Part shown: positions 1 to 8,200 of the stretch, in pieces
Layout of the letters: each line of letters starts with the position of its first letter
Position numbering within the stretch: the stretch's first letter is position 1
Assembly: GCA_024280585.1 (NCBI GenBank)
Contig: JAJRPW010000034.1
Location: 1 to 10,078, forward strand
Source: Alphaproteobacteria bacterium
GTDB lineage: Bacteria; Pseudomonadota; Alphaproteobacteria; Rickettsiales; UBA6187
Direction: 5' to 3'
DNA length: 10,078 nt
Notes under the pieces: model-generated
Told to the model about the DNA's origin: nothing
The model's input: only the letters and a program-made list of their open reading frames with translations
The model's database searches: none
Program-made: the position numbers and the translations under genes

Positions 1-2719
1 CAGCTCGTTTGCTCGCGTTATCCCTAAGTCCTTTTTTCTCATCATGCGTGCTTGATTTGTAATCCAGGAACTCATGACGTTTCATAATCCTTACATCCGC
101 TTGGCGTGCATCGCTCAGTCTGTCAAATAATTTTTCTTCTTTATCCAACGCCCGCTTCTCAGAACTTGTCATCAAACTGCGTTTGTACATATTCTTACCG
201 CCCATTTTATTATCGGCACCGGCGGCCATAAACCTTGTTTTACCGCCCATTTCGTTTCTTATTTTTCGCTTAAGCTTATCCGAAATCGTTGACATTATAT
301 CACCTTTCGCACCGGCTCTTCTTCCTGCAAAATTACCCGCTGAATTAACAGCTTTACCCGCTGTTTTTGCAAGATTAGCCACATCCTGCGCTGATCTAAG
401 TCCAACCTTTGCCACAGCACCCATTTCATTCATCGCGCCTTTAGCAGTTGAATTTAAGCTTGCGCCCATAGCTCCAGCAGTTAACTGGTTTGCAACATCA
501 ACAATCCACTCAGTGAATTTAAGCATTGCCTGGCAAAGTATCAGGAATATCAGTACTTTAAACATGTTCACCGGTACGCTGCCGAATTTACTGGCGGCGG
601 TCAAAGTATCATCAAAGCCCCATGGCCTATATCCTGAATACAAGCAAAAACGGTCGAATTCCAGGCCTACACTAGGCAATTCCAGCGTTTCATTAATCTG
701 GAAATCAAGATATTGTATACACGACCAGCATGCATCAAAAGATAAAATATGATAAAACGCCGAATATACAAATACGTTAAATATCGCCAGCACAGCAAAT
801 AATAAAACCGGCTGAATCGCAAATGACAGCAGCATTTTAAACCATCTATCAAAGATTGGTTTAGTTGTTTCAAACAGAATAAATATAATAACCAAAGGCG
901 CAATGAATAGCAGCATCGCAACCATTATTATCGCAATTAAATAAAGCAGCACCGCCCTTAAAACCGCGTAAAAGAAGAAGAACATCCCGACAAAAATCAT
1001 TATTCCAATGACAAATCCTAATATCCCGGCACCAAACATTAATGCCTTGATTTTTATTATTGACTGCTCGCTAAAAAATCGCGAAATAGTTTGATTCAGG
1101 AAACCAAAGGTGCTTTCTGCGCCGCCCACAACATTCATTTGTGTTACAGCGCTACCCGGATCACCAGCAACTCCACCGATTACTCTTGAGAATTGGCTCG
1201 ACATTACTAATATTAAATCATCCGTCCCCGTTATAAACCCAACGAATAAGAACTGATAGAAAAATTCCCAGCTAGTATCACTAATAATAGCGAGAACAAG
1301 GCTACATTTTATGATCAAAATCATCAATTCTCTTTGGCCTATATGGCTTAATCCGATCATATATTTGAATGCAAAGAAAACTATCGCTAAAGCCAGCGCA
1401 GCCCTAACTATAGGAATGAATCGTATATTATTAACTATGCCGTTATACATCCTTTGAGTCAGACCGCCGCGCCCATCAAGATCCGGCCCCATCATAAAGC
1501 CTCTTATTGGTATAATCACATCGTTTATCATATTGGTAAAACCTGTTATTTCCTGATCCGGCCTTGTTGTCACAATATTAATATTATATTTCAAATTATT
1601 ATTTGCATAATTGCCATCACCAGCTCCGCTGCCAATTCCTGGCCAATCAACACTTGGATCATCCACGATTTTAAACCAGAGACTACGTTTTCCAGAAGGG
1701 ACATAACCATCATAAAGACCAGGCTCTTCACCACCTGCAAACGGAGTTAAATCAAGCTCTCCAATATCATTGCCTGATGGTGGTGGATTATCTTCGGAAT
1801 ATTCATCGCTATCATAATGAACTGTTAGATATTGCCCGTTTACACCTGTGCATGAAGAAGGCCAGTTGGTAAACTCAACATCTTCATCAGATCTATTATC
1901 GCCATAACTGCTTTCCCAATTGGCTGCACTGCTTTCAACATTAATGCCAGCATCTCTGTATCTTATGTATAAATTAACTTTGCCGTCACCATTAGCATCA
2001 CGAGTTGAATCGAAAACCCTTCCTTCAAAAAAGTCTCTATCCGCTAAATTACCGCCACTAGCCTCGCCCGGGTCGTAGGTAAAGCCTTTTTCCCCGGTTG
2101 TGTAATTATATAATTCAAAAAATTCTGGTGTTCTATTTCCCATGCCATATTGACTGAATCCATCAGCGTTATTTTGTGCATCAATTTCATACCAACCACT
2201 CGCCGGCGGAGAGTCACCAAGATAGGCAAATATTCCCTTACCATCTCTTGACCAACAGTCAGTACCTACATATTTATTGGCTACCGGGCAAGTACGATTA
2301 GCGTTGTAAATTGAATATTTTCCATCAACTTCGATTTTAAACTTCTCGCCTTTTACTACTTTTACTCCAGAATCCTGCCACGCTCCGTTTGTTGGGGTTA
2401 CATTTAACTTGGTTGTATTTTTGCTAGATTGATTACATAAACTAATATTGCCGGAGGTTCTGATTTGTATTGCAGCATCTGGTTGTAGATTTATTGTAGC
2501 ATTAACCCAGCCATTATTATCCTGGCTATCATCACCGTCAGTGTCGCCACTGGCAAAAACCTCAATTCGCTCTCTGAGTAAATTACCAAAATCATCGGCT
2601 AGGACACACAAATTGTCCGGGGCGGAACTAGCAGCTTTCGCAGGCGAGCAAGCGAGGGTAAAGGTAGCTAAAACAGCCCCTAAAACCAAACTTTTCAATG
2701 CGTAACTATACTTGCTCAT
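1..2719 (-). CDS. virB6: VirB6-family T4SS inner-membrane protein, third paralog (virB6c), C-terminus beyond window
   Basis: The frame is open from ATG 2719 to the left edge (906 codons, no stop), so the C-terminus is missing. An AGGA site 5 nt upstream fixes the start. Residues 1-29 form a signal peptide (basic start, hydrophobic core LVLGAVLATF, AKA before the predicted cleavage). Residues 30 to about 430 are a predicted periplasmic domain rich in Asn, Asp, Gly and aromatics. It has lectin-like patterns around W114-I382 and a DANGDGKVN loop at 241-249. Membrane segments lie near 437-457, 466-498, 560-583, 590-616, 629-650 and 718-735, followed by a Gly/Ala/Lys-rich cytoplasmic tail. The motif IAPLVI, LFETTK, IF, W, K, QPVLLFA (606-642) matches the core of the two upstream paralogs and marks the TrbL/VirB6 family. 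The loop between the second and third membrane segments is short (about 60 residues), unlike virB6a. Family membership is well supported; the N-terminal function is inference. Confidence 0.9.
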   Translation of the reverse strand, partial: MSKYSYALKSLVLGAVLATFTLACSPAKAASSAPDNLCVLADDFGNLLRERIEVFASGDTDGDDSQDNNGWVNATINLQPDAAIQIRTSGNISLCNQSSKNTTKLNVTPTNGAWQDSGVKVVKGEKFKIEVDGKYSIYNANRTCPVANKYVGTDCWSRDGKGIFAYLGDSPPASGWYEIDAQNNADGFSQYGMGNRTPEFFELYNYTTGEKGFTYDPGEASGGNLADRDFFEGRVFDSTRDANGDGKVNLYIRYRDAGINVESSAANWESSYGDNRSDEDVEFTNWPSSCTGVNGQYLTVHYDSDEYSEDNPPPSGNDIGELDLTPFAGGEEPGLYDGYVPSGKRSLWFKIVDDPSVDWPGIGSGAGDGNYANNNLKYNINIVTTRPDQEITGFTNMINDVIIPIRGFMMGPDLDGRGGLTQRMYNGIVNNIRFIPIVRAALALAIVFFAFKYMIGLSHIGQRELMILIIKCSLVLAIISDTSWEFFYQFLFVGFITGTDDLILVMSSQFSRVIGGVAGDPGSAVTQMNVVGGAESTFGFLNQTISRFFSEQSIIKIKALMFGAGILGFVIGIMIFVGMFFFFYAVLRAVLLYLIAIIMVAMLLFIAPLVIIFILFETTKPIFDRWFKMLLSFAIQPVLLFAVLAIFNVFVYSAFYHILSFDACWSCIQYLDFQINETLELPSVGLEFDRFCLYSGYRPWGFDDTLTAASKFGSVPVNMFKVLIFLILCQAMLKFTEWIVDVANQLTAGAMGASLNSTAKGAMNEMGAVAKVGLRSAQDVANLAKTAGKAVNSAGNFAGRRAGAKGDIMSTISDKLKRKIRNEMGGKTRFMAAGADNKMGGKNMYKRSLMTSSEKRALDKEEKLFDRLSDARQADVRIMKRHEFLDYKSSTHDEKKGLRDNASKRA
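1574..2380 (-). other. Lectin-like and calcium-loop-like periplasmic region of virB6c (W114-I382)
   Basis: The region starts with AWQDSGVKVVKGEKFKIEVDG (W114 onward), followed by a segment ending GIFAYLGDSPP. It closes with SLWFKIVDDP (W348 at 1676-1678), an Asn/Gly stretch and KYNINI. In LecA/PA-IL-like galactophilic lectins and related beta-sandwich domains, an opening W-x-D/G-[ST]G-hx-hxxG strand, an hxxIG loop and a final LxhxINDxxxxDNxGxhxVxI strand occur in this order. Between the blocks, DANGDGKVN (241-249) has the D-x-N-x-D-G spacing of EF-hand and dockerin calcium loops. The resemblance is by pattern only; total length is greater than one LecA domain, so there may be two modules or an insertion. 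Confidence 0.35.
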
Positions 2720-2724
2720 TTTTT

Positions 2725-2728
2725 TCCT
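2725..2728 (-). promoter_or_regulatory. Ribosome binding site of virB6c
   Basis: AGGA (reading TTTAGGA on the minus strand) lies 5 nt before ATG 2719, with an A-run as spacer. It supports that ATG, which also gives a clean signal peptide. Confidence 0.65.
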
Positions 2729-2739
2729 AAATGTAATAA

Positions 2740-2748
2740 ATTGTACCA
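2740..2748 (-). promoter_or_regulatory. Possible extended -10 promoter upstream of virB6c
   Basis: The 59-bp gap between virB6b and virB6c reads TGGTACAAT on the minus strand. This fits the extended -10 form TGn-TACAAT, one base off TATAAT. No good -35 is seen at 17 bp spacing (TAGTAA). Transcription would start about 14 nt before ATG 2719. The gap is very AT-rich, so a chance match is quite possible, and read-through from upstream would suffice for expression. Confidence 0.2.
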
Positions 2749-2778
2749 TATTTTACTAATGTTTACTAGCATCTTATG

Positions 2779-5205
2779 TTACTTCCTACTTATTTTTCGA
2801 TCTCCATCCATGGATTTCTTATCCTTACTCTTTAAAATAGCCTCCTTGGCTTTGTTATATCCTTTTTTAACACCTGCTGCGCCTTTGCCTGCAACTTTCG
2901 CTGTAAATTGCCCAGGGTTCGGAGCTGATGACATGCCAGCTGCCGAGGTGGTATTTGTAAGCCTTCCAGCCATATCTTCAACCAAACCAAGGGCGGCATT
3001 AACTATAAAACATATGAAAATCAATGCCAGGAAGCCATACATCAACTGCCTGCCTTGTGTATATGTCAGGTGAATGTGATAAATTTCCAGACCAAATACC
3101 CATGGTAAAATTACTATGTCCGTCTTTTGCATAATGCAGGCGATGGCATCCTCATCGGCACATTTTAGTGCTGCCATGGCTTGACTTCGTAATCTTGTGC
3201 CTACCATATTTTTTACATCAGGACACGCAAAGCTTACCGGCCCTGCAACCCCGTCACAAACAGTATCAACAGTGCCGGCTATAAACATTGCCTGGGAAAG
3301 TCCGGTTGCTTTTTCGATATAGTCCTCATAAGCATTAACCGAGCATATTTCGTCACCATCTTGCGTTTTCATGCATAGTTTGTTGTCATATATGCTGTGT
3401 TTACCGTTTTCAGGCTGCACAAACTCATGGTTTCCGCCGTAATATACCCAATCAAATGCGGCGAACATAAAGGTTAAAAATGCGAACAATATAATCGGCT
3501 GGATCATATAACCCAGAATAAATTTCCACCATTTTTCAAATATGCTTTTTGTAAATTCAAACAGCATCGTCGGTATAACCAGCGGAGATATATAGACCAG
3601 CATAACCACCGCAATGAAGGATAAGATGTAAATATGAACTATTCGCAATATGATTAATATGACAAATATCAGAAATAATATGACCAAGATCACGATTATC
3701 GGGCCGAAAATAGTGGCGAATATCCCGGCAAAGGCCATGGTAATTACGGCTGGTGTTGACGGCGCATCGGCGAAATCACCAACACCAAGATATTTCGATA
3801 TGCGGCAATCGATCATATCCCATATTTTCATATACTCATTATTGCCGTAACTAAATCCACTAAAGCTACAATAATCATAACCATAGCTGTTGGCTTGTCC
3901 GCTCGCTTCATTAAATATTGCCAGCGCAACGTCATATTCATTTATAGCTTCATAATATTCATCTTCAAGCGATGTTGACTGCCCCCCTTGTATAAATCTC
4001 ATTCTGGCAACAGATACTTTTGCGCTGGCGACAGCAACTATATCCTGTAAAGGTTCAAGAGTTGCCTGCGCTGCGGTGGCGGCCTGGCGGTCACCAATAC
4101 CCGCTTCCAGGACAATTAATGACATACCTTTTGTAACGCTATGAATTTGAGGGGATAATTGGGTCATACCCGGCCCTGCGGCGAAATATAGCACCATTGC
4201 CGCTTTCAGCGCAAACCACTGCCATTCCGTTTGTTTTATGCCTTTTGCTTCGAGTACAAACCTATAGCCGAAGAAAATCACATATAAAGCCAGCATTGCC
4301 CGGATGAAGCCCTTCATTTTATCCTGCATTTCAGTGAATAATGTATTATCCGCACCATCTTTTGGCTTGAATATATTATTCATCGTATCTTCGATACATT
4401 GGACAGCCACTCCAATAAACGACCTGTTTTCACCCAGAGTATTTTCTGCGGTTGGTTCGTACCTAAAGCGCGACGATGATCTGTCGTAATCAGTACAAAC
4501 TTCTGAGATGAAACTGCCCCATTTTGGTGGTTTTAAAGATGATCTTGGCGGTGGCAAAGGAATGCAATTCCCGCCAATTTCATCACCATTTGCACCTTCT
4601 CTATGAACTGGAATGGATATAACACCTAATATTTCTGCATAAACACAGGCTTTATCGCCTACTTGTTCCGCTCTGAATGAGATTGGATCGCTAATCCCGT
4701 TTAATGTTATAACGTCATAAAATACGTCTAATTCAGGATCATCTGCCAGGCTTTCATCCACCACCGAAACAGACTCGTTCGTAATCGGAAGTTCAATATC
4801 AATATCGTCTATAGCTTGTAAAAATGCCATAATAGCTGCGGTATATGCAATAGCCCCAGCTCCGCCAGCAGCGGCCGCTGCAGTATAAATAATTCCTTGC
4901 AGGACAGCTTGCCCGGCAACATCTCTGTCACCACGATAATTCACAACTACTTTAAATGGTTCACCCCCTAGATCTTCAGCTCCGATTTCTATAATAGATA
5001 CGATATTTTGGCTGGAGCAGGATTTTTTTCGATCAAGAGTTTGGTATTCATCAAGGGCAGTATCCGCGCCAGGATCGCAATTACCGCCAACAATACGGGC
5101 ACCTGGGAAAAAAGCTTCCTTTGCATAAGACTGGGCAGGAGCAACCATCGCCGCCAAAAATGCGAGCATCGCTAATATAACAATATTTCCGCTCTTGTTA
5201 TGCAT
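2779..5205 (-). CDS. virB6: VirB6-family T4SS inner-membrane protein, second paralog (virB6b), 808 aa
   Basis: I place the start at ATG 5205 and not the in-frame GTG 5217, because AGGTGG lies 8 nt before the ATG and nothing similar precedes the GTG. A signal peptide spans residues 1-28 (SYA before K29). The periplasmic N-domain (29 to about 295) includes an unusual Ala/Gly-rich hydrophobic stretch at 102-129. Cysteines C214 (before PLPPP), C237 and C270 align with C476, C499 and C535 of virB6a. Membrane segments lie near 299-317, 330-347, 500-520, 522-549, 562-584 and 723-742. A loop of about 150 residues carries YDYCSFSGF, WDMIDC and KYLGVGD. The VYISPLVIP, LFEFTKSIF, W and IQPIILFAFL core (537-577) identifies the VirB6/TrbL family. 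The end is a Lys-rich cytoplasmic tail. It overlaps virB6a by 8 bp, which suggests translational coupling. The length is well above Agrobacterium-type VirB6 (about 300 aa) but normal for the extended rickettsial type. Confidence 0.93.
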   Translation of the reverse strand: MHNKSGNIVILAMLAFLAAMVAPAQSYAKEAFFPGARIVGGNCDPGADTALDEYQTLDRKKSCSSQNIVSIIEIGAEDLGGEPFKVVVNYRGDRDVAGQAVLQGIIYTAAAAAGGAGAIAYTAAIMAFLQAIDDIDIELPITNESVSVVDESLADDPELDVFYDVITLNGISDPISFRAEQVGDKACVYAEILGVISIPVHREGANGDEIGGNCIPLPPPRSSLKPPKWGSFISEVCTDYDRSSSRFRYEPTAENTLGENRSFIGVAVQCIEDTMNNIFKPKDGADNTLFTEMQDKMKGFIRAMLALYVIFFGYRFVLEAKGIKQTEWQWFALKAAMVLYFAAGPGMTQLSPQIHSVTKGMSLIVLEAGIGDRQAATAAQATLEPLQDIVAVASAKVSVARMRFIQGGQSTSLEDEYYEAINEYDVALAIFNEASGQANSYGYDYCSFSGFSYGNNEYMKIWDMIDCRISKYLGVGDFADAPSTPAVITMAFAGIFATIFGPIIVILVILFLIFVILIILRIVHIYILSFIAVVMLVYISPLVIPTMLFEFTKSIFEKWWKFILGYMIQPIILFAFLTFMFAAFDWVYYGGNHEFVQPENGKHSIYDNKLCMKTQDGDEICSVNAYEDYIEKATGLSQAMFIAGTVDTVCDGVAGPVSFACPDVKNMVGTRLRSQAMAALKCADEDAIACIMQKTDIVILPWVFGLEIYHIHLTYTQGRQLMYGFLALIFICFIVNAALGLVEDMAGRLTNTTSAAGMSSAPNPGQFTAKVAGKGAAGVKKGYNKAKEAILKSKDKKSMDGDRKISRK
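3572..3599 (-). repeat. 28-bp segment shared with virB6a (copy in virB6b)
   Basis: This stretch, encoding the VYISPLVIP core, differs at only one base from 5901-5928 in virB6a. It reflects paralogy of the two genes; the near identity at DNA level is higher than in flanking sequence. Confidence 0.8.
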
Positions 5206-8200
5206 CTGTTTTACCACCTGGTTTATCGTTCTTGCCCTGACTCCTCAACGCATGTTTTCCCTTCATATCTCTATCTAATCTATCCTTCCTCGCATTTTTT
5301 ATATCCCGCATAACGTTCTTGCCGTCATTAACTTTCTTGACAGCATTTCTGATTTTGTTCGGCGCTTTCACAGCCGCTGAAGTTGTCCGTCTTACTCCTT
5401 CGGCAATTATTGACATTTTAGCTCTCGGCGCGGCTGATATAGCTCCAAGCCCGCCAGCACGGTTCATTGACTCGACAAGCTGTGCCGAAATTTGTTCAAC
5501 AGTTCCAATTAACACCCCGACAATGAACATGATCAAAAGCATCTTCATTAGGGCCATAAACAACCAATAATCCTCTTGCTCGTTTATTGTCCATTTTTCA
5601 AATGTACCAAAAACGGTTGACCAACCTCCAAAATCCGCGGTTTGTATAATACATCCCATGGCTTTTTTATCCGGACAATCCTCTATTTTCGTTACTTCTG
5701 CACCTGATGCCATAACTATTTTAGCATTATTAGGCTCAAAATTAGGCTCAAAATCTTTATTGCCGCCAAACATCACATGGTCAGTAAATCCGAACATAAA
5801 CGACAAGAATGCGAATAATATAACCGGTTGCAGCAGCACAGCTATAAGCTGTTTAAGCCACGATGTGAATATACTTTTTGTCTGCTGGAATAAAACGGCA
5901 GGTATAATCAGCGGAGATATATAGACCAATAATGCTAGGCCAATAATTGCCATTATGTATATATGAACGACTCTTATGACTATAAATATTATGAATATCA
6001 CAAATATTATAGTCGCAAAGAATATCGGAAATCCATAATTTGTACTTACTATCGAGTGAACCGCTACTTTTAAGACCATCGGAACAGTTACATTGTCTTT
6101 ATAATCGCCAATTCCTAAATATTTTGCCAGCTTACAATCGACCGTATCCCATAATTTCATGCCCTCAAAGCCTTCACTATAACTCGCTCCTCTAAAGTCA
6201 CAAAATCCATATCCGTTAGGGCTTCCAGTCACTGTTGCGCTAAATAAACCAAGTATCCTATTTAATTCAGCCGTCATATCAGTTAAGTAATCACTGGCAA
6301 CGCCCAGTGCATCTTCAGCAGCATCAACGACAGCGTCAGCAGCTGTAATAAGGGCATCAGACTGAGCCAAAAAGTCCAACGCCTCCCTTAACAATGTTTT
6401 CAAAGCATTTAACTCGGTATTTATTCTGTTATATTCCTCTGATTCAGACTGATAACCTGTTAATCTTAAAAAATAAGCGGTATAGGCCTGAAGCAAAGCA
6501 TTGCTGATTTCAGGAATAACGCCGCCGGGAGGTACATTTGGATTGGAATACCCACCATAGCAGATAGCTCCTGCCTCGCATAATTCCAGCCCCGCGGCTT
6601 CTCTTGCCGCCACCGCATCATCTAAATCTTGCTGTGAGTATCTTCTTATAACTTGAAAATTTACGTTATTGATCATTGCAATAATTTTATTAGGATCTCC
6701 AACGCTCCTAAACTCCAGGCGTTTTATTGTCCCATCACCTTTTTCATCCAATATATATTGATTATTTTGCCATCTCCAAGGCGCAGTGCTAGACAGAGTA
6801 TCTATTAATGTGCCACCCCAATATATTTCTACCTGACGATCTCTGGCAAAATAATCCAGTGACAGGGAATATGTCTCTCCAGCAGAAGTATTTACATCTT
6901 GGAACGCGTTACTTTTACGGAGATATATCCCAACACTAGCACCTCTTGCAGCTATTGGCCTGATTCCGTTCCCTATGTTAGAATGCCAACCGTTGTAATA
7001 CTGATTCGTTCGGGGTGGATAGCCCCCTCCCGAACTAAAATCACCATTAACTATTAGTTCTGGAGCGGGATCATAACTACTGATAGCCTCGCTGATGGCT
7101 TTTTCAATAGCCAGGGCATTTTCATATATCCCTTTTTTCTCTTGTACTATATCATCAAGAGCAGAATATATAGAAAGAGCTGCATCTCGTTCTGTTTTGG
7201 CGGGATCGCGCTGTGCTTTCGTGGTCGCCAACAGTGCTTCTAAATCTGCAATTTGAGGTGCTAAAGCTGCGCTGTCAGCCAGCGCACCCGTTTCTTTAGC
7301 CTCTAAAATTGCCAATGCGCCTTTGGCATCGCGTAATGCATTCGTGGCATCTAACTGTGCGAGATAAGCACCACTTTGATCAATTCTCGCCTGTTCTATT
7401 TGTGCATTTTGGGTTATGCCAAGGCCGGCATCCATAAATATTGCCGACAATGATTTCGAGCTTCCTAGTAATTTAGGGTATAAATCGGACATTCCCGAGC
7501 CGAGAGCAAAATATACTACCAGAGCAAATTTCAGGCCTAGCCACATCCACTCTTCGCGTTTTGGAACTTCTTTTCCCATCATTAATTTATAGCCAAAAAA
7601 TATGACATATAGAGCAAAAACTGCGCGGATTGCCGATTCCAGCTTACCCTGCATTTTGCTAAAATAGCTTTGACTTGCTGTGAAATTGGGATTAGGGACG
7701 AAAATATTTCCGATTGTTTCTTCAATACATCGGACGATAACGCCGGTAAAAGAGCCATGAGCTTTCATATCTTTTTTTAGATCGGAATTGTAATAGTTAT
7801 AGAAAAACCGGCTCTCATCATTGTTGAATGTACTACAAACAGGTGAGATCACCCCGCCCCAGCTAATCGGTTTTTTATTAACAAGTGGTGGTGGCAGTTC
7901 AACACAATGATCAGTACCGCCAGAAAAATACCCGCCGATTCCCAGACCGCTATTCTTATTATCTGTCAGTTTTGCAACTAATTTATTAGGGTTATAGCCG
8001 GTGATTCGATCTTGTGCTTCAGAAACAGTTTGTGGAATTTCCCTTTCAACGCGCCATTTTTGGTTAGGATTCGATTCATATGCATAAACACAGGCATATT
8101 TCCCCTGTTTTTCCAGCACAAATGACACTCTTGTTACTGCTTGAAGGTCGGTCAAAGGCTCTGAAAATTTAACCTTGCCCGTTTCATTTTTTAACTCCTC

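Noticed and set aside
183..752. Plus-strand open frame of 189 codons
   Set aside because: It lies wholly antisense to virB6c, which has a signal peptide, membrane core and continuous homology to its paralogs; the plus-strand product has no recognisable domain.
667..921. Minus-strand open frame of 84 codons with many Cys/Leu/Tyr
   Set aside because: It is in a different frame inside the membrane-core region of virB6c, and its composition is a by-product of hydrophobic codons.
2044..2244. Minus-strand open frame of 66 codons
   Set aside because: It is out of frame within virB6c, with no ribosome site or recognisable product.
2632..2719. Lipoprotein signal (TLAC, C24) in virB6c
   Set aside because: The lipobox has Thr at -3 and Leu at -2, a poor fit, whereas AKA at 27-29 gives a good signal peptidase I site.
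2741..3073. Plus-strand open frame of 110 codons spanning the virB6b-virB6c gap
   Set aside because: Mostly antisense to the virB6b tail; no supporting start signal or domain.
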